Positions 29,707 through 38,724 of a stretch of 64,000 nucleotides of DNA are shown one piece after another. This stretch comes from Candidatus Nitrosocosmicus sp. (GTDB lineage: Archaea > Thermoproteota > Nitrososphaeria > Nitrososphaerales > Nitrososphaeraceae), in contig JARFXS010000003.1 in the NCBI GenBank assembly GCA_029194465.1, forward strand, positions 28,143 through 92,142. Direction: 5' to 3'. The translations under genes and the position numbers were made by a program. How positions within the stretch are numbered: the stretch's first letter is position 1; each line of letters opens with the position of its first letter. The notes below the pieces were generated by a model. The model saw only the letters and a list, made by a program, of their open reading frames with translations. It searched no databases and had not been told where the DNA came from.

Positions 29707-30267
29707 ATGCTACCTAGACTTGATTATATCAAACAGGCCAGACTAAAATTAGGAGTGACCCAGAAGAAATTAGCTATATTGTGCGGGATAAGTACTTCTA
29801 TGGTAAATCAAATCGAGTCAGGAAGATGTAAGCCTAGTTACGATACTGCAAAGAGAATATTTGAAATATTGCTCTCGATGGAGAGCAATGCATCTATAAA
29901 AGCTGGCGATATATGCAATAGAGATCTCATAACTATTCAAAGTGAAGAATCTTTGAGTACAGCAATTTTAAAAATGCGTGATCACAGTATCAGTCAAATG
30001 CCAGTCTTCAACGGAACTAGATTAGTTGGCATATTAACTGAGGATGATCTAGCCAAAATAATGATAGAAAATAATGATAAAGACATACACTTGGTAAAAA
30101 TTGGCTCTGTTATGGAACCGCCACCTCCTCTTGTAGATGAATCTACCCCTGCAAAGGCTCTACTCTCCCTAGTAAGATTTGCTAAATGTGTATTAGTTAG
30201 CGAGCAGGGTAATGTAATTGGTATAATCACATTAACTGATACACTAAAGATTGTAGAACTAACTTAA
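29707..30267 (+). CDS. XRE helix-turn-helix regulator with paired CBS domains
   Basis: 186 residues. Residues 1-57 form a lambda-repressor-like HTH ('GVTQKKLAILCGISTSMVNQIESGRCKPSYDT'). Two CBS motifs follow ('MRDHSISQMPVFNGTRLVGILTEDDL' and 'VLVSEQGNVIGIITLTDTL'), a Bateman module that usually senses adenosyl ligands such as AMP or SAM. This fused regulator is common in archaea. Target unknown. Confidence 0.9.
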   Translation: MLPRLDYIKQARLKLGVTQKKLAILCGISTSMVNQIESGRCKPSYDTAKRIFEILLSMESNASIKAGDICNRDLITIQSEESLSTAILKMRDHSISQMPVFNGTRLVGILTEDDLAKIMIENNDKDIHLVKIGSVMEPPPPLVDESTPAKALLSLVRFAKCVLVSEQGNVIGIITLTDTLKIVELT

Positions 30268-30274
30268 TCGTTTT

Positions 30275-30391
30275 CTACAACTTTTCTAGACCAACACAAC
30301 AGTCAGCACACTTTAGACAATCGCTGCAAATACTTACATGTGATTCCTTGGGAAGGGCGATCGCACAAAGAGCACATTTTTTATCACTCAA
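30275..30391 (-). CDS. 38-residue zinc-finger-like protein
   Basis: A short frame from TTG 30391 with three cysteine pairs (CALC, CSDC, CADCC). Tiny proteins like this are frequent beside other genes in this window. It is convergent with the XRE-CBS gene and divergent from the DedA gene. The unusual start and small size keep confidence low. Confidence 0.4.
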   Translation of the reverse strand: MSDKKCALCAIALPKESHVSICSDCLKCADCCVGLEKL

Positions 30392-30491
30392 TAAATTCAC
30401 ATGGTGTTATTACCTTATTAATCTTATTTTCAAATTTTCAAATATACCAAAAATTAATTAAATTAAATATTCTACTCTCTTTTGAGTCAAG

Positions 30492-31118
30492 GTGGATATC
30501 ATTAATATTATTACATCTCTTGTTTCCTCTTATGGATATCTCGGAATATTCATTGCCGCATTTGCCGAAACTATGTTTCCACCTATTCCAAGTGAGCTAA
30601 TATTCCCTCTTGCAGGATTCGTAGGGTTCCAATCTAATTTTACTTATCTGGAGACATTCTTTATGGCTGCGGCGGGGGCGGTAGGAGCGACAATCGGGGC
30701 TATAGTCATTTATTTTATTTCTTTTAAAATAGGGCGAATTGCTATTATCAAGATTGGAAAGTATGTTTTTGTAAGTGAGAAAAAGATCGAATCTGCAGAA
30801 AAATGGTTTGAAAAATATGGTATTTATGCTGTATTCCTAGGGCGTATGGCTCCAGGGGTTAGAGAATTAATTAGTGTCCCAGCCGGGATAGCTCGAATGC
30901 CTTTTGCAAAATTCGTAATTTTTACGTTTCTTGGATCTCTTGTATGGAGCTTAATTTTGGTTTTTTCAGGTTACTTTCTGGGAAATTCATGGGATAGCCT
31001 GTCAGAAGCACTTTCAAAATATTTTCCAATCATATCTATTGTTACGTTGCTGGCAATAGGTATAGTAATTACATGTTATGTATTTATCAGTAAAAGGAAG
31101 AAAGGCATAAAAAACTAG
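30492..31118 (+). CDS. DedA/SNARE-associated family membrane protein
   Basis: 208 residues from GTG 30492, four to five membrane helices and a Lys/Arg-rich C-terminus. The DedA signatures are visible: 'GIFIAAFAETMFPPIPSELIFPLAG', then 'KYGIYAVFLGRMAPGVRELISVPAGIARM'. The family is linked to lipid flipping and membrane potential; the substrate here is unknown. Confidence 0.9.
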   Translation: MDIINIITSLVSSYGYLGIFIAAFAETMFPPIPSELIFPLAGFVGFQSNFTYLETFFMAAAGAVGATIGAIVIYFISFKIGRIAIIKIGKYVFVSEKKIESAEKWFEKYGIYAVFLGRMAPGVRELISVPAGIARMPFAKFVIFTFLGSLVWSLILVFSGYFLGNSWDSLSEALSKYFPIISIVTLLAIGIVITCYVFISKRKKGIKN

Positions 31119-31315
31119 GAGCGGGCCTAACCCTCTCTCCCTCTCAATAATCCTTTGAATCTTATCATCTAATCAATTCATAAATCTATCAATCACTTGG
31201 GTTGATAATCTTCAAAAAATCTTTATATTTTCATAGGATCAATTCTTGGACACCGTATTTACTGAAAAATCAGTGGTCGAAAAATGTATTAATATTACGA
31301 CAAAGAACTTGACAT

Positions 31316-32137
31316 ATGGAAAAGAAAATATTTGCTGATGTGAGTGAAAAGGAGATTACTCGTTCCATTGCTTCTATGTTTTTTGAAACTATTCAAGAAT
31401 ACAGCGATTCTGATGTCATAATCTTGGGGGCAGGACCAGCAGGGTTATCAGCTGGGAGAGAAATCGCAAAAAGCGGAGCTAGAACCCTGATAATAGAACA
31501 GAATAATTATCTTGGGGGTGGCTACTGGGTAGGTGGATATATGATGAATCCAGTCACAGTTAGAGCGCCAGCCCAAAAAGTTTGGGACGAACTAGGAGTT
31601 CCCTATAGGAAAATTAATGAAAATTTGTATGCAGCTTGGGGGCCTGATGCCTGTTCTAAATTAATATCGGCAGCATGTGATTCTGGGGTTAGATTCTTGC
31701 AGTTGACCAAATTCGATGACCTTGTTTTGAAAAATAAAAAGGTGTGTGGGGTGGTCATAAACTGGATGCCAGTATCTGCGCTGCCAAGAAATATTACCTG
31801 TGTTGATCCAGTGGCTTTTGAGAGTAAGATAGTAATCGACGCTACAGGTCACGATTCTGTGGCAGTAAAACGACTAATGCAAAGAGGTCTGGTTGATTGG
31901 AAAGGTATGAATCCAATGTGGGTAGAAGGTGGCGAAGACGGAGTTGTTCATTCGACAGGAGAAGTATATCCGGGATTAATAGCTGCTGGTATGTCTGTGA
32001 CTGAAACTTTTGGATTACCGCGAATGGGTCCTACTTTTGGATCAATGCTATTGTCAGGTCGAAAAGCAGGCGAATTAGCAGTAGCCAAATTGAAAAACGT
32101 AACGGACTCCCCGAGAATCAAAGTCAAGGTCAAGTAA
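31316..32137 (+). CDS. thi4: Thiamine thiazole synthase Thi4
   Basis: 273 residues. It makes the thiazole moiety of thiamine from NAD and glycine. The FAD/NAD fold is shown by 'VIILGAGPAGLSAGREIA', then 'YLGGGYWVGG', and 'MGPTFGSMLLSG' at the end. Cys162 in 'NITCVDP' aligns by motif with the sulfur-donating Cys of the suicidal yeast enzyme; the methanogen enzyme has His there (HVDP). I saw no TPP riboswitch in the 197 bp upstream. Confidence 0.92.
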   Translation: MEKKIFADVSEKEITRSIASMFFETIQEYSDSDVIILGAGPAGLSAGREIAKSGARTLIIEQNNYLGGGYWVGGYMMNPVTVRAPAQKVWDELGVPYRKINENLYAAWGPDACSKLISAACDSGVRFLQLTKFDDLVLKNKKVCGVVINWMPVSALPRNITCVDPVAFESKIVIDATGHDSVAVKRLMQRGLVDWKGMNPMWVEGGEDGVVHSTGEVYPGLIAAGMSVTETFGLPRMGPTFGSMLLSGRKAGELAVAKLKNVTDSPRIKVKVK

Positions 32138-32234
32138 GCAAATACTGGATTTGCTTTATTAATTTGAGTCTAATTTTTAGTCCTGTAATTATTTATCTAT
32201 AAAAAAACTAAAATTATATCAATTTTATACTTAG

Positions 32235-33098
32235 ATGGATATATTGACAGCTAAGATAATAGATGGATTAGCGGTATCAAATCACGTAAAAGATAATCTA
32301 AAGAATGAAATTTCTGAACTAGCAACTAAAGGTGTGATACCTTGTCTGGCTACAATCATTGTTGGATCCGATCCGCCTTCATTGGTTTATATTAACAACA
32401 AACAAAAAGCTGCCAATTCGATAGGGATACGGACTCTTGATTACCGATTAGATGGTAATATCTCACAGACTGAATTGATCACATTAATTGAAAAACTTAA
32501 CTTAGATTCAACTGTTCATGGAATATTAATACAATTACCATTACCAGGTCATCTGGATCAATATCAGATAATAAACAAAGTGGATCCTAGGAAAGATGTT
32601 GATGGATTAACATATATCAATTCTGGTTTGTTACTTTACAATAAAACGAATCTAATACCATGTACCCCTCTCGGGATAATGGAACTATTCAGGTTTTATG
32701 ATATTCAATTGGATGGGGCCAATTCATTGATTATTAACCGGAGTAATTTGGTTGGAAAGCCCTTGGCATCATTGTTACTAAGGAAAAATTCTACTATTAC
32801 TATTTCTCACTCTCATACCAAGAATCTCAATCTTTTCTCTCAAAATGCAGACATTATAATTACCGCTGTAGGGAATAGGGATTCATTTGTATTAACCCCT
32901 GACATGGTCAAATACGGCTCAACAATAATTGATGTCGGAACAAATAGAGTGAATGGTAAACTTTGCGGGGATGTGGATTTTGAAAAGGTAAAGGAAAAGG
33001 CCGGCTTCATCACTCCTGTGCCTGGTGGGGTTGGCCCCATGACCATATGCATGCTCTTGCGGAACACAGTCGAGGCTTCCAAGGCATACGCAAAGTAA
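32235..33098 (+). CDS. folD: Methylenetetrahydrofolate dehydrogenase/cyclohydrolase
   Basis: 287 residues. It interconverts methylene-, methenyl- and formyl-tetrahydrofolate. The signatures 'YINNKQKAANSIGI' (catalytic Lys), 'HGILIQLPLPGHL', 'NRSNLVGKPLASLL' and 'GGVGPMTICMLL' are complete. It is followed after 3 bp by the 5-FCL gene, so both act in one-carbon metabolism from one transcript. Confidence 0.96.
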   Translation: MDILTAKIIDGLAVSNHVKDNLKNEISELATKGVIPCLATIIVGSDPPSLVYINNKQKAANSIGIRTLDYRLDGNISQTELITLIEKLNLDSTVHGILIQLPLPGHLDQYQIINKVDPRKDVDGLTYINSGLLLYNKTNLIPCTPLGIMELFRFYDIQLDGANSLIINRSNLVGKPLASLLLRKNSTITISHSHTKNLNLFSQNADIIITAVGNRDSFVLTPDMVKYGSTIIDVGTNRVNGKLCGDVDFEKVKEKAGFITPVPGGVGPMTICMLLRNTVEASKAYAK

Positions 33099-33101
33099 AA
33101 A

Positions 33102-33670
33102 ATGGTACATTCTAAAGAAATCTTGAGAAAGAAATATCTCCTGATACGAAAAAACTTGCCTTATTATGATTGCTATGCAAAAAGCATGTCTGCTCAACAA
33201 AGATTCCTTGGTTCAAAATACTTTTCAGAAAGTAAAGTTATTGGTCTGTATTATCCTATTTTAAATGAAGTCCAAACCTTTCAAATAATATCTCAAGCCA
33301 TTTTGAATTTAAAGACAGTATGTCTGCCTACAATTGTAAATGAGCAGATTAATTTTTTCAAATACGATCCAACTAAGAACCTTAAAATTGGCAAATATGG
33401 CATTATGGAACCTGAGACCTCTAGTAAAAATATGAATCGCTTTCTTGATATCGTCATAACGCCAGGCGTCGTGTTTGACGTAACGGGTAACAGGTTGGAT
33501 ATGGAAAGGGCTATTACGACCAGTTCTTTAATTCTAATGGTTTTCAAAACATGACTTTAGTGGGACTCGGATATGATTTCCAATTAATTTTGGAAAAAAT
33601 TAATTGTAATGCTCAAGATGTTAAAATGAATACACTTATTTCAGAGGAAAGAACGATAAAAGTGAATTAA
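33102..33670 (+). pseudogene. 5-formyltetrahydrofolate cyclo-ligase with one-base frameshift
   Basis: It converts 5-formyl-THF to methenyl-THF. The frame reads normally from 'KEILRKKYLLIRKNL' to 'VVFDVTGNRL'; then the ATP/substrate motif that should read GYGKGYYD is out of frame. Adding one G after TTGG near 33500 restores GYGKGYYDQFF and an open frame to the TAA at 33668-33670. With that base the gene has 190 codons, the family length. As given, the product ends at 33554 with unrelated residues. Confidence 0.88.
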
Positions 33671-33671
33671 G

Positions 33672-34991
33672 TCACTTATCAGGGTTCAAGCCTTTTCTAC
33701 CAATATCGGTTCTATAATGCTGTTGATTATCACCCCAAGATATTTCCCGCACTATTTGATAAGATTTGTTCATAGCTTCATCAATTGACCTGCCCAATGA
33801 TGTTATACCCAATACTCGTCCCCCAGAAGTAACCAGTTCATTATCTTGGTTTAGTTTTGTCCCGGAATGAAATATCATAATTTCATTATCAGGTGGCTTA
33901 CCCAAACCTCCTATTGGGTATCCGGTTTCGTACTTGTCAGGTGCCTTACCCAAACCTCTTATTGTGTATCCGGTTTCGTACTTGTCAGGATATCCCTTAG
34001 ATGTCATTATGACGCATGTAGAAAACTTGTCCTTCCACATAATAGGCTGCATAGAATCCAATGATTTATTTTCTGCTGCCTTTATGTACTCAAACAAGTC
34101 AGATTTCATTCTCATCATTAACGGTTGACACTCAGGGTCTCCCATCCTCGCATTGAATTCCAGGACAAATGGTTTGCCGGTATGTTTTTCAATCATTATT
34201 CCAGCATAAAGGAAACCCTGAAATGGGTTACCCTCAGCTCGCATTCCGTTGACAGCAGGCTTAAACACTTTATCTGAAATATAATTCAAATCGCTTTCGC
34301 CTATTTCAGGGACAGGCGAATAACTACCCATACCTCCTGTATTAGGGCCAAGATCGTCATCAAAAACTCTCTTATGATCTCTGCAGGTATCCATAATCAT
34401 GAAAGTTTCTCCGTCACAAATGGCTATTAGGGAGACTTCTTCTCCTGATATTTTCTTCTCAACGATGATTTTATCGGATGCAGGGCCAAAGATTTTCTTA
34501 TTTAATAACTGGTCAATTGCATCCATGGCTTCTGTTTTGTTGTTGCTTACAAAAACTCCTTTTCCTGCTGCCAGTCCATCAGCTTTTATTACCGCATTAA
34601 AGTTAATCCTCTCAACGTAATCTGTAGCCTTTTCGGCATCAGTAAATACTTTGAACTCGCTAGTTGGTATAGAATGACGAGTCATGAATTGTTTTGAAAA
34701 ATCTTTACTGGTTTCTAATCTAGCAGCACTTTTTGTGGGACCAAAAATGGGTAAATCGTATGAATTAAACGTGTCAACTATTCCTAATGATAATGGTACT
34801 GGACCAACAACAGTAAATAATTCCTTTTCTTTAGCATATTGGACTAATTTGTCTATTTCAGTAGGTAATATCTGAGCATTTTGATGAGTCCCACCATTCC
34901 TGTTTGCATATATTACTTTTTTCACATTGTTATTTTGAGAAATCTTCAAAAGCATGTTCTCTACCCCGACCCTACGATTAGTAGTCAACAT
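33672..34991 (-). CDS. purD: Phosphoribosylamine-glycine ligase, damaged N-terminus
   Basis: Second step of purine synthesis. The ATP-grasp core is good: 'KADGLAAGKGVFV', 'DHKRVFDDDLGPNTGGMG' and 'VLEFNARMGDPECQ'. ATG 34991 is the likely start; the open frame to 35111 adds 40 unrelated residues. At the N-terminus the expected LIVGSG and REHA motifs appear in two other frames (34949-34986), while the ORF reads 'MLTTNRRVGVENM', so paired indels are likely. Near the C-terminus a 16-residue unit, DKYETGY.I.GLGK.P, is tandemly repeated, an in-frame 48-bp duplication. Confidence 0.85.
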   Translation of the reverse strand: MLTTNRRVGVENMLLKISQNNNVKKVIYANRNGGTHQNAQILPTEIDKLVQYAKEKELFTVVGPVPLSLGIVDTFNSYDLPIFGPTKSAARLETSKDFSKQFMTRHSIPTSEFKVFTDAEKATDYVERINFNAVIKADGLAAGKGVFVSNNKTEAMDAIDQLLNKKIFGPASDKIIVEKKISGEEVSLIAICDGETFMIMDTCRDHKRVFDDDLGPNTGGMGSYSPVPEIGESDLNYISDKVFKPAVNGMRAEGNPFQGFLYAGIMIEKHTGKPFVLEFNARMGDPECQPLMMRMKSDLFEYIKAAENKSLDSMQPIMWKDKFSTCVIMTSKGYPDKYETGYTIRGLGKAPDKYETGYPIGGLGKPPDNEIMIFHSGTKLNQDNELVTSGGRVLGITSLGRSIDEAMNKSYQIVREISWGDNQQHYRTDIGRKGLNPDK

Positions 34992-35111
34992 AGTAACTTG
35001 AATTGTTTTTTCTACTTTGTATTTCCCACATGAAATTTCCAGATGGTAAAAACAAATGTTTTGTAAGAATGATCCTTTCTGTTGGTAATGATTCATCTGA
35101 ACAATCGTCAT

Positions 35112-35409
35112 TGTCTATGAAATCAGTATCCACAACTCATCAAATATTACTAAGGATTATAATCTTATACTAAGATTAAATTCATTTTGGAGAGTATCTT
35201 ATAATTTTTGTTCTGTCAATTTCATGTCATGGCGATTTACAGGGCTTTGTCCTAACTCAATCTGATTATATTTTGGGGAATGATGAATTAATGTCGACTA
35301 AATGAATAAACATCCACCCAATCTGAAAGACCCAATTTATTATCTTAAATTGTAAATAAGGGAAAAAATAATCTAACTCAATCAAAAAAAATATCCGGTA
35401 GCGATTGGT
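35112..35409. other. Intergenic stretch, no supported gene
   Basis: About 300 bp of AT-rich sequence between two minus-strand genes, including the likely purD promoter. Nothing else seen. Confidence 0.4.
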
Positions 35410-35751
35410 TTATGTAATGTGAGAACCTGGAATCGTTTCTTCAATGACAGTTAATAGAATGGGTCTCCCATTTTCGTTTGAAGCGGCCAGGACCATGCCA
35501 TCTGAAACCTGATCTCCAAATTTCCTAGGCTCAAGATTGGTACATACTACAACATTCTTATTTATTATCTCTTCAGGTTGGTAGTGCTTGGCCAGTCCGG
35601 ACATGATCTCTCTTTCCTCACCACCCAAATCGATTACTAGTCTTAATATCTTCTTATATCCTGGCATATTCTCTGCACTTAATATTTTGCCGACCCTAAG
35701 TTCAACTTTGCTAAATTCATCAAATGATATCTTATTCTTAATTTCGCTCAT
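35410..35751 (-). CDS. tRNA-binding OB-fold protein (MetRS C-terminal/Trbp111-like)
   Basis: 113 residues. The OB-fold tRNA-binding signatures are clear: 'FSKVELRVGKILSAENMPG', 'IMSGLAKHYQPEEIINKNVVVCTNLEPRKF' and 'SDGMVLAA'. In archaea this domain is often a separate protein that binds tRNA or assists methionyl-tRNA synthetase. Confidence 0.92.
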   Translation of the reverse strand: MSEIKNKISFDEFSKVELRVGKILSAENMPGYKKILRLVIDLGGEEREIMSGLAKHYQPEEIINKNVVVCTNLEPRKFGDQVSDGMVLAASNENGRPILLTVIEETIPGSHIT

Positions 35752-35944
35752 ATTGCATCAACGAGACAATAAAGTGTGTGGGAATACTATTTAATTCCAA
35801 AAAGTTCCTTAAATGGGTTAATTAAAGGATCCAAGAAGGAAGGTGGAGCAGTTTGATTATCAGAAGTTGGGCTTGAACCAGGTTGGACACTATTGACATT
35901 AGAGCCATTATCCAGTTGATTCACATTTGAAGTTGCTGGACTGA

Positions 35945-36141
35945 TGGTTTCATTTGCAGCTGTTGTATCAATGGTTTCATTTGTTGCAGTACTCTGATTC
36001 ACATTTGAAGTTGCTGGACTGATGGTTTCATTTGCAGCTGTTGTATCAATGGTTTCATTTGCAGCTGTTGTATCAATGGTTTCATTTGCAGCTGTTGTAT
36101 CAATGGTTTCATTTGCAGCTGTTGTATCAATGGTTTCATTA
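35945..36141 (-). repeat. Tandem 27-bp repeat coding NETIDTTAA
   Basis: On the plus strand the unit reads TCATTTGCAGCTGTTGTATCAATGGTT with near-perfect copies at about 36025-36133 and related units either side, some replaced by 'ISPATSNVNQ'. Units are multiples of three, so copy-number change keeps the frame. Confidence 0.85.
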
Positions 36142-36378
36142 ACTGGGGCAATTTGAGACATATTGGTGTCGTCAATAGACATAGTTGCATTATTGGGAGG
36201 AATTGTATCTGCAAGATCACTTTGATTAAACGAACTACTCTCAGCGGTGATAGAACCATTGTCATCTTGAATTGTCATCGAAAAGTTTTCATTGGTGCTT
36301 TCGAGTGGGATTTGAGCGTCAGGTGTAATAACGGTCGCATTTTCAGGGACTACTAATTGACTATCCACGGTAGCATTT

Positions 36379-36864
36379 ATTCACATTTGAAGTTGCTGGA
36401 CTGATGGTTTCATTTGCAGCTGTTGTATCAATGGTTTCATTTGCAGCTGTTGTATCAATGGTTTCATTTGTTGTTGTATCAATGGTTTCATTTGAAGTTG
36501 CTGGACCGATGGTTTCATTCGTCAGCTGTTGTATCATAGTTGCATTGTTGGGAGGAATGGTTTATCTGCTGTTGTATCAATGGTTTGATTAAACGATCAA
36601 TGGTTTCATTTGGTGCTGTTGTATCAATGGTTTTGTCATCTTGAATTGTCATTAACGAAAAGACATATTTTTCAATAGACATAGGTGCATTATTGGGAGG
36701 AATTGTATCTGCAAGATCACTTTGATTAAACGAAGCGTCAGCGGTGATAGAACCATTGTCATCTTGAATTGTCATCGGTTCGCATTTTGAGTGGGGATTT
36801 GAGCGTCAGGTGTAATAACGGTCGCATTTTCAGGACTACTAATTGACTATCCACGGTAGCATTT
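36379..36864 (-). repeat. Degraded direct duplication of 35997-36378
   Basis: Both segments begin ATTCACATTTGAAGTTGCTGG and end CTATCCACGGTAGCATTT. The copy at 35997-36378 is open, whereas this 486-bp copy has scrambled repeats and several indels. It separates the 5' and 3' parts of the gene. Confidence 0.8.
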
Positions 36865-37015
36865 GGTGATATCTGTTGAGTTTCATTAGAAGATAACAAA
36901 TCTTGATTAACCGGGTCTTGAGAAACTTCCTCTGCCAAGTTACCTGGCAAATCCGGGGTCATTATCAAAGAAATATTTGAAGTAACATCTGGCAAAAGCT
37001 CAGATGAATCAGGTG

Positions 37016-37134
37016 TTGTTTGAGGTTCAGTCTCTGCTGTTGTTTGAGGTTCAGTCTCTGCTGTTGTTTGAGGTTCAGTCTCTGCTGTTGTTTGAGGTTC
37101 AGTCTCTGCTGTTGTTTGAGGTTCAGTCTCAGGT
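37016..37134 (-). repeat. Tandem 24-bp repeat coding TEPQTTAE
   Basis: About five copies of GTTTGAGGTTCAGTCTCTGCTGTT, nearly identical. They lie just after the signal peptide in the corrected frame; in the uncorrected frame they give QQQRLNLK units. Confidence 0.88.
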
Positions 37135-37419
37135 GAAATTGGAGCATTTGTTGAAGTATCATTGTCATTTTACTCAATTCCACAGGATTGGAACAATACT
37201 GCACAAAATCGCAAACCAGCACTGAATCCGTCTGTGCAAATGAAATCGCTACGCTGTAATTTTGAGAAAGTAGGAATGTGGAAATTACAAGGAATAATAA
37301 ACTAAAGGCATGTTTATCTATTTTAATTTTTTCAAACATTATCTAAGCTTTTATTAAAAGTTTTACTTAAAAATGTTTACTAAGTTCCTGATAGTATTGT
37401 GTTATATTTATATGTCAAA

Positions 37420-38644
37420 ATGAAAGTTGAATCATTGGTGGAAATCTCCATAATTATCAACATATTCTTGGCCATAATCATAATAGGCTCGTTTGGAATA
37501 TGGGTTTATCTTTTTTTTGTGCTGAGGAGATCATTTGAATTATCTCCAAAGATTTGTTCGAATGATAATTTAGATTTAGGAGGAGAATTAATCAGTGTGA
37601 TTGTTCCAGCTAGAAACGAAGAAAAATATATTAAAAAATGCATTCAAAGTCTTTTAGATCAAAACATAAAGAATTATGAGTTATTGCTTGTAGATGACAA
37701 TTCAACCGATTCTACATTCAACTTGATGGAGAATTTTAGTAAGGACCCTAGAGTTAGAATATTCAAAGCAGGAGAGAAGCCGTCAGGTTGGGTTGGAAAA
37801 AACTGGCCCTGTTACATTGGATATCAAAATTCAAAAGGAAAATATCTGATGTTTACCGACGCTGATACGATTCATTCAAATAGAAGTGTTCGAGATTCAT
37901 TAGGAACACTGATCAAGGAAAAGTTGGATGTTATTACTGCAGTTCCAAACTTGAAATACCCAAATTTTATTGTAAAAATGGTATTACCTGTGTTATCAGT
38001 TTTTATGTTTTCTAGATACTCTCCTATGAGAGTAAATGATCCTAATGTCAGTATTGGATATTTGTTTGGGAGTTTTTTCGTGATAACTCGAGAATGCTAT
38101 GAAAGTGTTGGTACCCATGCTATCGTCAAATCAGAAATAGTTGAAGATGGAGCTTTGGGTAAAAAATTGAAGGAGGAGGGATATAAACTAAAAAATGTTC
38201 CGCGGTGAAGACTTATTGGAAGCCTACTGGGCACGAGATTTTAACACCCTTTGAAATTCTTTGAAAAGATTAATTATTCCTTTATACTTTACTGACTGGT
38301 TGAACTCAATCATTATGACGATTGGGATATTTTTCTTTAATGTCTTTTCCTTTCCTGGTCCTCGGATATTGTTTGGTAAAACTTATGCCCATCTTCCCGA
38401 ACAAGATCTATCCTATAATGTTTTGGCGTCGCTTACAATCTTAAGCATACTGAGCATTTACTGGACAAATTTTTACCAATTGAAAAAAGCCAATACACAT
38501 AGTGCGATTTACTTTCTAGGCACTCCAGTTGGCTGCTTTGTTGTATCCCTCTCATTTGTATGGTCTATATTGATCTCAGATCAGCATGCAAAGATAAAAT
38601 GGAGAGATAGAGAATATAACTATAGCAAGGGGATTAGCTGCTAA
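37420..38644 (+). pseudogene. Family 2 glycosyltransferase, frameshift plus in-frame TGA
   Basis: An N-terminal membrane helix, then the GT-A fold: 'ISVIVPARNEEKYIKKCIQSLL', 'LLVDDNSTDST' and the metal-site 'FTDADT'. The frame breaks at about 38200, where GTTCCGCGG has one extra C; removing it gives 'VRGEDLLEAYWARDFNTL', then TGA (38250-38252) at a Trp position, then 'NSLKRLIIPLYF' with three membrane helices to 38644. With the C removed the length is 408 codons. ATG 37420 is preferred to GTG 37399. It likely made a membrane glycolipid or surface glycan. Confidence 0.82.
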
Positions 38645-38724
38645 AGAATCATTTACAAAAATTTATAAATGATTTTAATTTTTGGATTGAGAGGGACAAA
38701 AAAATTCCGACTTTATTAAACAGA

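Larger units (their letters stand above)
35787..37339 (-). pseudogene. Exported Thr/Glu/Asn-rich repeat protein, frameshifted and partly duplicated
   Basis: The start at ATG 37339 gives a signal peptide (KHAFSLLFLVISTFLL...FAQ). After 'CSNPVELSK' a missing A in an A-run shifts the frame; in the corrected frame comes an 8-residue repeat (TEPQTTAE), then non-repetitive sequence, then a 9-residue repeat (NETIDTTAA) and the tail FKELFGIK. The middle is interrupted by an extra degraded copy of the downstream segment at 36379-36864. The last 193 codons (35787-36368) remain open on their own. Probably a cell-surface protein, with the repeats as a stalk; the role is unknown. Confidence 0.7.

Noticed and set aside
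31119..31315. TPP riboswitch upstream of thi4
   Set aside because: The conserved CUGAGA-type core is not visible.
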